This document shows, one piece after another, positions 45,094-53,740 of a stretch of 64,000 nt of DNA. Below the pieces are notes generated by a model, which saw only the letters and a program-made list of their open reading frames with translations, was not told the origin of the DNA and did not search any database. The stretch lies in contig NZ_AP028156.1 of NCBI RefSeq assembly GCF_033096465.1, positions 1,878,501 to 1,942,500 of the forward strand. Reading direction: 5' to 3'. Origin of the DNA: Blautia luti (GTDB taxonomy: Bacteria > Bacillota > Clostridia > Lachnospirales > Lachnospiraceae). Every line of letters begins with the position of its first letter. The first letter of the stretch is position 1. The translations under genes were made by a program, and so were the position numbers.

Positions 45094-45345
45094 ACGCAAA
45101 TCAAGTAATTTATACCCTTTCTAATTTTAATACCGATGCCCTTCCAATCTTTGAGCCCGGTTTAATTAGTATGGTAAATTATTTCACCCCGGGAAGTCGG
45201 TTCTAATCCATCATTTAAAGTCAGCTTTATGAATTATACTATTTTTCGCAATCTATTTCTTACTTTTCACTGTATTTTCACAATCACATATGAATTTTTA
45301 TGCATCTGAATATATTTACAAGCTATTCTCTTATTTTCTCTGTTT

Positions 45346-45747
45346 TTATTCCTGTAAAAAATCATTTATATCACCATCAAAAGAATCTATCTCATCTGCG
45401 GCAATATTATCTGTTTTTTCAAATGCGCGATCAATTTGTTCCGAACTCATTTCTTTTTCCTGCTCCTGTTCAATGTATCCCGTCAGCTGTTCTTCTGACA
45501 GTCCCTGCTGAAAAAGATAACCGCATTCCGGACATATCCTGACTTTTTTTGATATCTCAGAATCACACTCAGGGCATTTTTTTCTGCCCTTTTCCTGAAT
45601 TGCCAGATATACAATATCCAACATAAGGAAAACACTTCCTGCAAACCCTATCCAAATATCTGTTTTAAATCCTGCAGCCCGACATGCATAACCAATCAGC
45701 TGCACTCCACATATACCGCTTAAAATTTGCACTTGTTTACTACGCAC
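45346..45747 (-). CDS. Membrane protein with cytoplasmic zinc ribbon
   Basis: From GTG 45747 (GGAGG seven bases upstream; the ATG at 45753 is too close) the 133-residue protein has two membrane segments (IQLIGYACRA-type and IWIGFAGSVFLMLDIVYLAI) followed by a zinc ribbon CPECDSEI...CPECGYLF and an acidic tail. No family is known beyond the ribbon. It follows ParR and ParM with a short gap and may belong to the partition operon. Confidence 0.7.
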   Translation of the reverse strand: MRSKQVQILSGICGVQLIGYACRAAGFKTDIWIGFAGSVFLMLDIVYLAIQEKGRKKCPECDSEISKKVRICPECGYLFQQGLSEEQLTGYIEQEQEKEMSSEQIDRAFEKTDNIAADEIDSFDGDINDFLQE

Positions 45748-45758
45748 CCACATACCTC

Positions 45759-46187
45759 CTATTCCAGATCTTCAAACATCTTGTAATTATTTTTTATCAG
45801 AAGAACTTCTGCTTCGTCTGCTTTACAATCACCTTCCAGATTTACAAAATGATCTTCCTGCAAACTCTTTTCCAACAGCTGCTGCTCTGAATGATCTTTC
45901 TGTATATATGTCCCGTTATCATTTCCAGCATCACTTGCTTTTGCTACAACTGCTATTTTTTTATCATTTTCTGGCTTTGCTTCTGGTAACAGCTGTTCAG
46001 CATCTATTTCCGGAAACACATACGAAAGCAAACTTTTGCCGGACATTTTCCAATATGCCAAAAATGCCCGTACAATGTATTTTGCTTTATTATGCCCACA
46101 GGAATTTAAATACTTTACAACCAGCCTGTGCATTTCATCTGTTTCATCAAACCGAAGATTAAAACGATATTCGTCTTTCTTTCCCAT
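45759..46187 (-). CDS. parR: ParR-like DNA-binding partition protein
   Basis: The N-terminal 60 residues (YRFNLRFDETDEMHRLVVKY, GHNKAKYIVRAFLAYWKMSG) fit a ribbon-helix-helix of ParR type; the rest is acidic and probably disordered, as is usual for ParR. The gene follows the ParM-like actin gene by two bases. ParR would bind a centromere-like site upstream and cap ParM filaments. GGGAGGAT precedes the ATG. Confidence 0.82.
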   Translation of the reverse strand: MGKKDEYRFNLRFDETDEMHRLVVKYLNSCGHNKAKYIVRAFLAYWKMSGKSLLSYVFPEIDAEQLLPEAKPENDKKIAVVAKASDAGNDNGTYIQKDHSEQQLLEKSLQEDHFVNLEGDCKADEAEVLLIKNNYKMFEDLE

Positions 46188-46189
46188 TT

Positions 46190-47137
46190 TTAATCCTCCC
46201 GTTCTTTAGCTTCTATCTGAAACTGCAATTTGTATCCTTTAGCATTTGCCTTAGGATCATTAATAATAAAATACTCCCCTTTGAAGCGTTCCCAGACTAC
46301 CTTGATAATTTCAGACACCAGAATGGCTCCTCCACCCATGAATACAGTCTGTGTTGTTCGAAAGTCAATGCCAAGCTCACGGAACGTTCCGAGCAATTCC
46401 GTTACATATCCAATCGTTACCTCCCGGACTCGTTCTTTAAGTTCCTGCATATATCCTGTGTTTTTTCCAAGAATGATGTTATCAATATCTTCTTCATCAA
46501 GTGCAATGCTGTATTTTTGGCGTATAGCAGCCCGAATTCTGCCATACAGACATATCACGCCACTTTCCAGAGAATCAACGTGTTCCTTCTCCAATCTTCC
46601 GTATCGGAGGATCATATAATCCACCGTAAACCCACCAATATCAATAACAAGAACTTTCGGAAGTTCGGTCAAATGACGTCTTGCTGCCAGCACACAATAT
46701 GCAGCATAGGCCTGCACATACACTTTCACCTCATGAATCAAAATCTGATAAGAGGTACCGCCATACTTAAAGCCAACCACTTTGCCATCTCTTTGGAAAT
46801 ACTGCTGAAACTTTTTTCGGTACTTTCCGTAATGTGCCGGTGGTAATCCTACCAGAAGTTCTATCTCGATCAGCTCATTAGGTGCTAAAACCGCCTCTTT
46901 TTTCATCGTATCCAATTCTTTTGCAATGGCAATCAATGTAAGAATGTAATAGCGATCATCTTCTGTCTTGTCTTCCATGTAAGATATCCTTCGGTTTGTT
47001 GTCCTGTAATATTTTCCACCAAATTCAATCACTTCATCGTTTTCTCCAGGAATCGTATCCAATACATCTATTCCTGAATTAAATTCATAATGTTCTGTTT
47101 TAATCATCTTATTACCGGTGTCAACTGATATAACCAT
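46190..47137 (-). CDS. parM: ParM/StbA-type actin-like partition ATPase
   Basis: Starting at ATG 47137 (AAAGGAGA upstream), the 315-residue protein shows the actin-fold motifs: phosphate 1 VISVDTGNKMIKT, phosphate 2 VLVIDIGGFTVDYMIL, and the adenosine motif TVFMGGGAIL. It resembles ParM/StbA rather than FtsA or MreB. It polymerises to separate element copies, which implies that the element at least sometimes exists as a plasmid-like circle. Confidence 0.9.
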   Translation of the reverse strand: MVISVDTGNKMIKTEHYEFNSGIDVLDTIPGENDEVIEFGGKYYRTTNRRISYMEDKTEDDRYYILTLIAIAKELDTMKKEAVLAPNELIEIELLVGLPPAHYGKYRKKFQQYFQRDGKVVGFKYGGTSYQILIHEVKVYVQAYAAYCVLAARRHLTELPKVLVIDIGGFTVDYMILRYGRLEKEHVDSLESGVICLYGRIRAAIRQKYSIALDEEDIDNIILGKNTGYMQELKERVREVTIGYVTELLGTFRELGIDFRTTQTVFMGGGAILVSEIIKVVWERFKGEYFIINDPKANAKGYKLQFQIEAKERED

Positions 47138-47152
47138 ATCTGTTCTCCTTTC

Positions 47153-47220
47153 AAAATTCCGAATTTTTATGCGTCTTTTTGTACGTCTTTTCAGCTTCAA
47201 TATAATTTTTTCGGAATTTC
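47153..47220. promoter_or_regulatory. Possible parC/operator upstream of parM
   Basis: AAATTCCGAA (47154-47163) and TTCGGAATTT (47210-47219) are inverted ten-base repeats. Between them CGTCTTTT occurs twice (47172-47179 and 47184-47191), twelve bases apart. Repeats upstream of parM are where ParR binds in the R1/R388 systems. The role here is inferred from position. Confidence 0.5.
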
Positions 47221-47255
47221 TGTGTCAACAGAATCGCAGAAAAATTTTTTGTACC

Positions 47256-47819
47256 TCATATTTCCTGAAACTCTTCGCTAAACTGCTTCATCATTTTTTC
47301 ACATTCACCTTCACAGCCCCAAAGTATACTTCCAACTGCCTCGAATGCCTGATCTCTCCACCGGAAATAAGTAGTTCTGTGAACCCGTGTAAGCTGAGGA
47401 CAATGTGGTTCCAGTTTATCAAGGATTTCCTCTACATTTTCTGCTTTGTAAGCCGACATATAACTGTAATAGAGCACCCAATAATATCTCTCGCCCTGCG
47501 GATGATATTTTCTCATCAGATCAACGGACTCATCCATCAGTTTTAGAAATTTATTGGAATGATTAATCGACTCCACCCGTTCCTTTTCACTTGCAAGATC
47601 CGTATCTACATCCATGCCCGCCTGATATAAACTGTCCAAAAATTTATCTACATCGGTTCCATACTCTAACTGAAAATGTCTTTTGACCTGATTAATCTTA
47701 ATCTGCATTTTCCAATTTACCGAACGATAAATTTTAAACAATTTCTCCACGTCATGATATGCCGTATTTTCTTTTCCCTTAAATTCCTCTGTTATAATGC
47801 CTGATCTTCCTTTTGGCAT
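47256..47819 (-). CDS. Conserved element protein with C-terminal HTH-like segment
   Basis: The 187-residue helical protein has a possible helix-turn-helix near its C-terminus (LTRVHRTTYFRWRDQAFEAV), similar in outline to ArpU-type regulators. The N-terminus is charged. GGTGGAAAG precedes the ATG. It overlaps the upstream small membrane-protein gene by 28 bases. A regulatory role is possible but not shown. Confidence 0.6.
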   Translation of the reverse strand: MPKGRSGIITEEFKGKENTAYHDVEKLFKIYRSVNWKMQIKINQVKRHFQLEYGTDVDKFLDSLYQAGMDVDTDLASEKERVESINHSNKFLKLMDESVDLMRKYHPQGERYYWVLYYSYMSAYKAENVEEILDKLEPHCPQLTRVHRTTYFRWRDQAFEAVGSILWGCEGECEKMMKQFSEEFQEI

Positions 47820-47980
47820 TTCTTTCCACCTTTCTTTCCATATTTTTCATTATAGAACCTCTCCAGTTCAGCATCTGCCTCACTCGCCTTGACCAGACAG
47901 CAATATAACCCCGTAATAACACATGCCAATACTACCAAAATCACTAAAACTATTTTCCAGATAATAAGCATCCTCCTCAT
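47792..47980 (-). CDS. Small single-pass membrane protein
   Basis: The 62-residue product has one membrane segment (IIWKIVLVILVVLACVITGL) and a charged cytoplasmic or outer tail (SEADAELERFYNEKYGKKGG). ATG 47980 lies ten bases from GGGG. No family is recognised. Overlap with the next gene supports expression from the same message. Confidence 0.55.
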   Translation of the reverse strand: MRRMLIIWKIVLVILVVLACVITGLYCCLVKASEADAELERFYNEKYGKKGGKKCQKEDQAL

Positions 47981-48087
47981 CAATTATTTTCCCCTCTGTA
48001 TAGAAAGAATAAAAAAAAGTACCATTTTCTGTAAAAAATAAAATTTTTTTGCAACTTTTTTAAGATTTTTTTGGAATCACACAAAAA

Positions 48088-48134
48088 ACTGCTGTTATCT
48101 ATGATTTTCACCTATAGATAGCAGCAGTTTTAAA
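48088..48134 (-). terminator. Rho-independent terminator
   Basis: AAAACTGCTG(C/T)TATCTAT arms form an 17-bp stem with a short loop, followed by six T on the minus strand. It ends the two-gene unit at 48187-48727. The T-rich DNA 47990-48087 has no gene. Confidence 0.85.
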
Positions 48135-48186
48135 CAATTTGATTCTTTTCCCAATAGTCTCAATGCCAACAATCATATGAATTTTT

Positions 48187-48387
48187 CTAAACTTTATGCT
48201 CTGGAGCCTGACTAATACTTTTGACAGTTTTCCAAGACGTAAGAAGTAAGTGATATGCTTTAAAGTACAATCCGACGCCGTTATCTTTAAAACACACAAT
48301 ATACAATTCTCCATTACATCTGAGAATTTCTACCTCATGAACAAATCTATTTGATTCCACAAGATAGGCCGTATCTCCCGCTTTCAT
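48187..48387 (-). CDS. Small conserved element protein
   Basis: The 66-residue protein (MKAGDTAYLVESNRFVHEVE...) looks like a short beta-barrel and is similar in layout to the protein at 43862-44083. AGGAG precedes ATG 48387 at correct spacing, and the start lies inside the 3' end of the upstream gene (41-base overlap). The function is unknown. Confidence 0.6.
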   Translation of the reverse strand: MKAGDTAYLVESNRFVHEVEILRCNGELYIVCFKDNGVGLYFKAYHLLLTSWKTVKSISQAPEHKV

Positions 48388-48727
48388 CTTCTCTCGCTCC
48401 TACACTTAGTATTTCATTCATTCTTTCTAAAATCAGAAGACCTTTATGATCCACAAACGTTTTATCAGAGGCATTTTCAGGAATTTCTTCCTTTACAAGC
48501 ATTGTAAGCAATGCCGTACAGAGCTCATAATCAGCTTCCGGAACACGTTTCAATTCTTCCACCAAATCAATCGGTTCTGTGATCAGATAGTCCGTATAAT
48601 TGCTTTTCCAGTCTCCTGTTGCAGCTAATAATCTCTCATACTGGTCCTCATACAGATTTTTTTGATTCAGCAATAATTGAATTTTCTTTAGTTTTTCACT
48701 TTTTCTCAATTTACTACACCGCCCCAT
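48347..48727 (-). CDS. Hypothetical helical protein
   Basis: The 126-residue protein is basic at the N-terminus and acidic in the middle (VEELKRVPEADYELCTALLT). No family is recognised. No strong ribosome site is seen before ATG 48727. It is the most distal gene that can be assigned to the conjugation module. Confidence 0.55.
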   Translation of the reverse strand: MGRCSKLRKSEKLKKIQLLLNQKNLYEDQYERLLAATGDWKSNYTDYLITEPIDLVEELKRVPEADYELCTALLTMLVKEEIPENASDKTFVDHKGLLILERMNEILSVGAREDESGRYGLSCGIK

Positions 48728-48794
48728 TTTTCGAATGTATGTTCTTTCTTAATCTTATCACATTCTCTTTCAATAAGCCAGCTCTAATTTATTT

Positions 48795-49745
48795 TCATAT
48801 AAAGAACCCATTCAAACTAATCTGTCCATTTATCCAGCTTTTCTGCACTGCTTTATGAACCTTGTCATTTGGCATATCATCACCTATCAAAAATGCTGAT
48901 TTCGGATTATGATTTATACGATTAAGGCGCACACTTTTTTCATCATAATTTGTATAACAATACTTGCACATATGCGGACAACTATTATAAGCACCAATAT
49001 CATTTCCCAAATAACATGCACACTCTTTTCTAAGGAATTGTTTTTTCGGCATGTCAAGTGACATATGAATGGCATTTTCATAAATCTGCTGTGTCATACA
49101 GCCATTACAGTCTGCTCCAAATGCAGCAAGTTCCGTTCCCTCCCCACAAGGCCGCAAAATCATTTTGTGCTCTGTGGCAATACGTGTCATACGTTCCCCA
49201 AGATATTTTCTCTGCTCTTTGGATACCATTTTCACTTCTGGAAAATTCCTTTTTACTTTCTGGTATAAATCAAGAAAACTTATCACGCAATTTTTTGTAT
49301 ACCCTTGTAAAGCCGCAGATATGCCCTCAAACTGTTCCAAATGATACTTGACAGTATATTTGTCATCGATAAAAATCGGATCGTATCTCCAGCCAATATG
49401 CTCTTCTCCTACAATTTCTGATATCTGCAGAAATGCTTCAATGATTTTTCTTTTACTTACAATTGTTTTAAATAATCCTGGTTCGATGTCTGCTTCATAT
49501 GGAGTGATTGTGATATACCAGTATGTCCTGTAAGATTTCAGCAAATCCATATACTTCAACATAGGGACTGGATTTTTTGAACAGAATACAATCAAATCAA
49601 CGACTTCAGGATCAAGGCTATATTCTGTAACCTGTAAAGGATCATAGGGATTTCTCACTCGAACATACCCTTCACGGATTCTATTTGTAAACCATTCGGA
49701 ATAAAATGCAGGTATATCGGTTCTCATACTTGCATGTATAATCAT
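48795..49745 (-). CDS. DUF1848 protein (predicted radical-SAM-like or metal-binding)
   Basis: The 316-residue protein carries the DUF1848 pattern: MIIHASMRTDIPAFYSEWF, RNPYDPLQVTEYSLDPEVVD, WRYDPIFIDDKYTV and a C-terminal cysteine cluster (CGEGTELAAFGADCNGC, CACYLGNDIGAYNSCPHMCKYCYTNY). The last part contains CPHMCKYCY, reminiscent of Fe-S binding. The biochemical role of the family is unknown. GAGGAG precedes the ATG. A relic of a second DUF1848 gene lies at 50280-50362. Confidence 0.88.
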   Translation of the reverse strand: MIIHASMRTDIPAFYSEWFTNRIREGYVRVRNPYDPLQVTEYSLDPEVVDLIVFCSKNPVPMLKYMDLLKSYRTYWYITITPYEADIEPGLFKTIVSKRKIIEAFLQISEIVGEEHIGWRYDPIFIDDKYTVKYHLEQFEGISAALQGYTKNCVISFLDLYQKVKRNFPEVKMVSKEQRKYLGERMTRIATEHKMILRPCGEGTELAAFGADCNGCMTQQIYENAIHMSLDMPKKQFLRKECACYLGNDIGAYNSCPHMCKYCYTNYDEKSVRLNRINHNPKSAFLIGDDMPNDKVHKAVQKSWINGQISLNGFFI

Positions 49746-50279
49746 CCTGCGCTCTCCTCTCGCGGAAGATAAATATTACAATATTATTACAAAAAATCTT
49801 TTATGAAGCAGACATTATTTCCGTCTGAAGCATAAAAGATTTTTTTAATGGTTGTATTAAATTTAACTTCATATTACTTAAAAAATAGATAATTGCAAAT
49901 TCGTTTTCCAATGCCATGCAAATTTAAAAAAAAATGTTTAGGTTGTTTTCCGACGATAATTTTGACCACAGTCTTGTTTCTACTCAGGCATATTTCTTAC
50001 CACTGAGTACCACTTATCGTTAAATGCTCATAAGTTCAAAATTCTTATAAAGCCTGTATTTATGCGGTTTTTCAACAATACCGAAATTTCACTAATGCAT
50101 CATCGGTGACATTGCCATTTATTTATATCTCCTGTTCTATACAGCTGATTTGCTGATTTTTCTCTTATAGTATTGTTATTTTGACATCATAAAATTGTAA
50201 CATGAATAGGGGGAAGTTGCAAGGTTGACTGTGAGGAAATTCATTCAATAAAGCAGAAAATCATCTGTTCCTTGATGGG

Positions 50280-50362
50280 AATTTTATTTTATACAAATAG
50301 AAATCGATAAAGCTGATGACACAATTTTCTGTATAACTTTCCAGCGCAGATGCCATTTTCTT
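50280..50362 (-). pseudogene. DUF1848 relic
   Basis: One minus frame reads KMASALESYTENCVISFIDF, nearly the same as SAALQGYTKNCVISFLDLYQ in the intact DUF1848 protein at 48795-49745. Only about 27 codons remain. The rest of 49746-50415 is AT-rich without any gene. Confidence 0.6.
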
Positions 50363-50415
50363 CTGTAATATTACTCCGATTATGAAGCCATATAATAAAA
50401 ATAGCGAGATGCTTA

Positions 50416-50574
50416 TCATAGCACCCCGCCGAACATCCGGCTTCGGAAGTTCTCAAAATCAAGGCCTTTTTCATTTATATAACCAATATCTTTTTGGGTC
50501 AAATGAAATCTGCTTCGAAACCTGGAACTGCCAAGTTTATCAAACAATTGTTTATACCATTCATCTTTTGTCAT
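50416..50574 (-). pseudogene. DUF4186 protein, N-terminal fragment
   Basis: From ATG 50574 the frame reads MTKDEWYKQLFDKLGSSRFR and SRFHLTQKDIGYINEKGLDF, the start of DUF4186, then ends after 52 codons without the conserved cysteine/histidine C-terminal part. It borders the DUF1848 relic, so one deletion probably joined the two genes. Confidence 0.6.
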
Positions 50575-50691
50575 AAAAATTCACCACTTCCGGTTCATGC
50601 TTTTTCAGGATATACAGGCAATAAAGAGGATGATACTGCCATTTTAAGATTCATATTTTCGCAAAATTGCAGGGCTTACTCTTAATAGTAT

Positions 50692-50730
50692 TACTTCTGT
50701 GGGTATACCATATGGATCCCCACAGAAGTT
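50692..50730 (-). terminator. Hairpin after the symporter gene, probable terminator
   Basis: ACTTCTGTGGG and CCCACAGAAGT form an 11-bp stem just past the symporter stop. Only a short T-rich tail follows, so termination may be weak. Confidence 0.55.
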
Positions 50731-50753
50731 CAGTGTTCGCAATTCAAAAACAT

Positions 50754-52271
50754 TTATTTTTTTGTATATCCCAGGTTTGGATTTTTATAATCACCGCGTG
50801 CTTTTTTCTTTTCTACATATGGTTCCCATACGTTTGCTTCATCTTTAATACCAACAGTCTCCGGGTCAAATAACGGGTCCAGTCCAGCTTTTTTCTGTTT
50901 CTCATAGTCTCTGACAATTTTGATGACCTGTGGTGTCAGAAGCAGGATACTGAATGTATTTACCCAAAGCATGCAGCCAACTCCGATATCACCCATTGAC
51001 CAGATGGTGTCTCCGTCAATAAGGATTCCGAACAGACAGAAAATGAGGAATAAAATACGTACGATGGTAACGACTATTTTGTTTTCTCCCCACAGATATT
51101 TGCAGGTGGACTCCAGCTGATAGGAGTAAGATAACATAGTAGTGAAAATGAAGATAAACAGCATCACTGCCAGGAACATGGCTCCTGCTTTTCCAATGGA
51201 TACTCGGAGTGCTTCCTGCATGAAAGAGATACCATACTGGATTCCAGGTGCCTGTTCTACCAGAAGGACTGCTCCTGCTCCATCTGCTGCTACATTATAA
51301 GTACCTGCGAGCAAAATACAAAATCCGGTACAGCTACACACCAGAAGTGTATCAATATATACAGAAAGTCCCTGCACAAGTCCCTGTTTTACAGGATGGG
51401 AAGTATCTGTTGTTGCAGAGATCAGAGGGCTCATTCCGTTTCCTGCATCATTGGAGAAGAACCCCCTCTTGATTCCCCATGCTACTGCGGATCCTACGAT
51501 TCCGCCGAATATTGCATCTTTTCCGAATGCACTGGCAAAAATAGAACCAAACATAGATGGAATCGCTCTGTAATTCATCACAAAAATCACAATTGTGATA
51601 AAGAAATAAATTCCGCACATGATCGGTGCCAGAACTTCTGCAACCTTACCGATACGTTTAATACCGCCCATTGTTACTACACCAACGATAATAACCATAC
51701 CAATTCCAACTACGATAAACGGAAGCCCAAATGCTCCTTTGATTGCTGTAGCTGCTGTCTGTGTCTGCATTGCCGGAAGAAGAAAACCAGGTCCGATGAA
51801 AACTGCGATACAGAATAATACTGCCAGAATCCTTCCGAATTTCTTGTTTTTGATTCCGTTTGACATATAGAATGCCGGACCGCCTGTAAGTTCTCCTAGG
51901 TTTCTGGTCTTATATGCCTGACCAAGAATACATTCTACAATACCTGTGGAAGCACCAAGGATTGCTGTTATCCACATCCAGAACAGTGCTCCAGGACCGC
52001 CCATAAATATGGCAGTTGCAGTTCCTGCGATATTACCGGTACCGACACGTCCGCCTACAGTCGTTGCAAATGCCTGAAAGGCTGACAGGCCGGTATCTTT
52101 TTTATTATCTCCCTTTTCTGTCAGACATTTTACCATGTCTTTGAATTTGCGGACCTGAATGCCACGTAAGCGAACAGTAAACCAGACCGCTGCGCACATT
52201 AGGAACACACACATCACCGGATGCCAGATGATGTCATTGACTGTGTTCATTACTTTTACAAATAGTTCCAT
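50754..52271 (-). CDS. Sodium:alanine symporter (AGCS family)
   Basis: The 505-residue protein has about eleven membrane segments and the AGCS signature GGRVGTGNIAGTATAIFMGG with GAFFWMW-like GPGALFWMWITAILG. TKNRELGELTGG-type loop is present as TRNLGELTGGPAFYMSNGI, and AWGIKRGFFSNDAGNGMSPL is conserved. It imports alanine, glycine or a related amino acid with sodium. The tail is hydrophilic. GAAAGGAAAG precedes the ATG. No glycine riboswitch or other leader element was seen upstream. Confidence 0.94.
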   Translation of the reverse strand: MELFVKVMNTVNDIIWHPVMCVFLMCAAVWFTVRLRGIQVRKFKDMVKCLTEKGDNKKDTGLSAFQAFATTVGGRVGTGNIAGTATAIFMGGPGALFWMWITAILGASTGIVECILGQAYKTRNLGELTGGPAFYMSNGIKNKKFGRILAVLFCIAVFIGPGFLLPAMQTQTAATAIKGAFGLPFIVVGIGMVIIVGVVTMGGIKRIGKVAEVLAPIMCGIYFFITIVIFVMNYRAIPSMFGSIFASAFGKDAIFGGIVGSAVAWGIKRGFFSNDAGNGMSPLISATTDTSHPVKQGLVQGLSVYIDTLLVCSCTGFCILLAGTYNVAADGAGAVLLVEQAPGIQYGISFMQEALRVSIGKAGAMFLAVMLFIFIFTTMLSYSYQLESTCKYLWGENKIVVTIVRILFLIFCLFGILIDGDTIWSMGDIGVGCMLWVNTFSILLLTPQVIKIVRDYEKQKKAGLDPLFDPETVGIKDEANVWEPYVEKKKARGDYKNPNLGYTKK

Positions 52272-52486
52272 AATCTTTCCTTTCGTTCTTATCTCTTTCT
52301 CTTGAGAATTACCCTGTTTTCTAATTTACTATAATCTGAAAATTTTCACAAGTGTTTTTCATATAAAAACTTTTGCTTCTTTCAGAAAGACACAGGAATT
52401 TTGATATGTTAAAATACAAGCGTATCATTTACCGGAAAGATATATGTATTCTATTATTTTTTCATTAGCATAGATAAATAGGAAGT

Positions 52487-52806
52487 TCATGTAGTCTCCT
52501 GCATGGAATAACCAAGTTGTTTCAGAGTATCTTCTATTTTTTGCAATGCCACTGTACGGTTTTCTTCTGAATCAGTCAGTATCTCGAGTTCCAGATAATC
52601 TCCAAGATCTTTTACGTTATCTGAACAGGCAGTTATGTTTTCACGATGAAAATATTGCCGCTGTTTTTCTACTGGTATAACTGGCTGGAAACCGATAGAT
52701 TCGAGAATCTTTCTGGCAGTTTTGGCATCGCCAACTTCTGTTTCCAGTTCCTGTCTGGTCATGGATATCTGATCCGCAGGGCCTCATCTAATCTGGCAAA
52801 GCTTTA
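52487..52806 (-). pseudogene. CYTH-domain (class IV adenylate cyclase-like) remnant
   Basis: The main frame reads TRQELETEVGDAKTARKILE, then VEKQRQYFHRENITACSDNV and LGDYLELEILTDSEENRTVA, the C-terminal half of CYTH proteins. Directly upstream another frame encodes LDEALRIRY, the LRIR motif that normally lies about 30 residues earlier. The N-terminal EXEXK strand is absent and the end is shortened. The gene is therefore degraded. Confidence 0.72.
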
Positions 52807-52817
52807 AATTTTTCTTT

Positions 52818-53243
52818 TTAAAGATCTTCTACATCTAATATTTTAAAGCCATTTGTTTCGAGAAGTTGTGCCAAAATCCCTTTTCCCGGAATCTTTTTCC
52901 CTGAAAATGAGCCGTCATATATTTCATGGACTCCGCAGCTTGGACTGCGAGATTGCAGAATTGCGCAGGATATTTGATGACTTTCTGCAATTTCCAGTGC
53001 CTTTTTGGCACCCTGACAAAATTCTGTATGTACAGAAATTCCATTTTTATTTGTTACTATGCCGTTTACGATTTCAGCAGGAACCCGAGGTGTCGGAAGT
53101 CCGCCAAGTACTTCTGGACAGACTGGAATAACCTCATAGTCATGTTCCTTTATATATAAATCCAGCTTAGAACTAAAATTATTACCGCCATTATATTTGT
53201 AATTTTGCCCCATAAGACAGGCGCTGACTAAAATTTTCTTCAT
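52818..53243 (-). CDS. DUF523 protein
   Basis: The 141-residue protein has the DUF523 motifs: KILVSACLMGQNYKYNGGNN, VIPVCPEVLGGLPTPRVPAE, CQGAKKALEIAESHQISCAI, and LQSRSPSCGVHEIYDGSFSG. The conserved cysteines suggest metal or sulfur chemistry, but the function is unknown. ATG 53243 is used with GGAGG at slightly long spacing. It stands alone. Confidence 0.9.
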   Translation of the reverse strand: MKKILVSACLMGQNYKYNGGNNFSSKLDLYIKEHDYEVIPVCPEVLGGLPTPRVPAEIVNGIVTNKNGISVHTEFCQGAKKALEIAESHQISCAILQSRSPSCGVHEIYDGSFSGKKIPGKGILAQLLETNGFKILDVEDL

Positions 53244-53585
53244 AATTTGTATGTATCCTCCACACAATGATTTACTGAAATATACACCAGTTTACAACTT
53301 TATATGTGAATGTAAGCTCCTTTGTCTAAATAAGTATAATGTTAGTATACGCTGTTTAGAGAAGAATAACAAGCTGTTCACTTCGTGCCCAGTAACACGA
53401 TTTGCGATGCACAGAAATTATGCTGATTACATAAATTCACGCCGTATTTCTCGGAGTTTTGGCATATTCATACCAAATCACTTCGCGGAATAGTGGTGTG
53501 TGAAGAGTAACTTATATGACTCTACAAAAAAAAATCTAAAATAGTATTGCCACCAAAAGAAACCTATGCTAAAATACTTATCGAA

Positions 53586-53620
53586 ACTGGTTCGTAAACC
53601 TCCCAGTATAAAAAACTAGG
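53586..53620 (+). promoter_or_regulatory. preQ1-I riboswitch aptamer
   Basis: The sequence has stem ACTGG/CCAGT, a loop of TTCGTAAACCTC type and the A-rich 3' tail ending AAAAAACTAGG that forms the pseudoknot. This matches the class I preQ1 aptamer, one of the smallest known riboswitches. A terminator follows at 53643-53666. The downstream genes encode a nucleoside hydrolase and an ECF S component, consistent with queuosine precursor salvage. The rest of 53244-53585 has no gene. Confidence 0.85.
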
Positions 53621-53642
53621 CAAAGTAAAAAATGGAAAATCA

Positions 53643-53666
53643 GGCTGCTGTTGTTGCAGTCTTTTT
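53643..53666 (+). terminator. Riboswitch-controlled terminator
   Basis: GGCTGC and GCAGTC pair around a seven-base loop, followed by TTTTT. It lies 22 bases after the preQ1 aptamer and before the nucleoside hydrolase gene, so it is the likely off-switch when preQ1 is bound. Confidence 0.75.
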
Positions 53667-53740
53667 ACTGATGCTTTTGTTTATTGGAGGTGATAAACAA
53701 AGGCATTTTTTATTTTGATCACCAGTTGGAAAGGAAAATA

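Noticed and set aside
45035..45120. Rightward TTG-start mini-ORF behind AAGGAGGTGG
   Set aside because: The product is 26 residues without toxin-like features, and the DNA is better explained as a leftward hairpin.
52272..52486. Glycine or other riboswitch before the alanine symporter
   Set aside because: The leader is short and AT-rich and shows no aptamer core or terminator.
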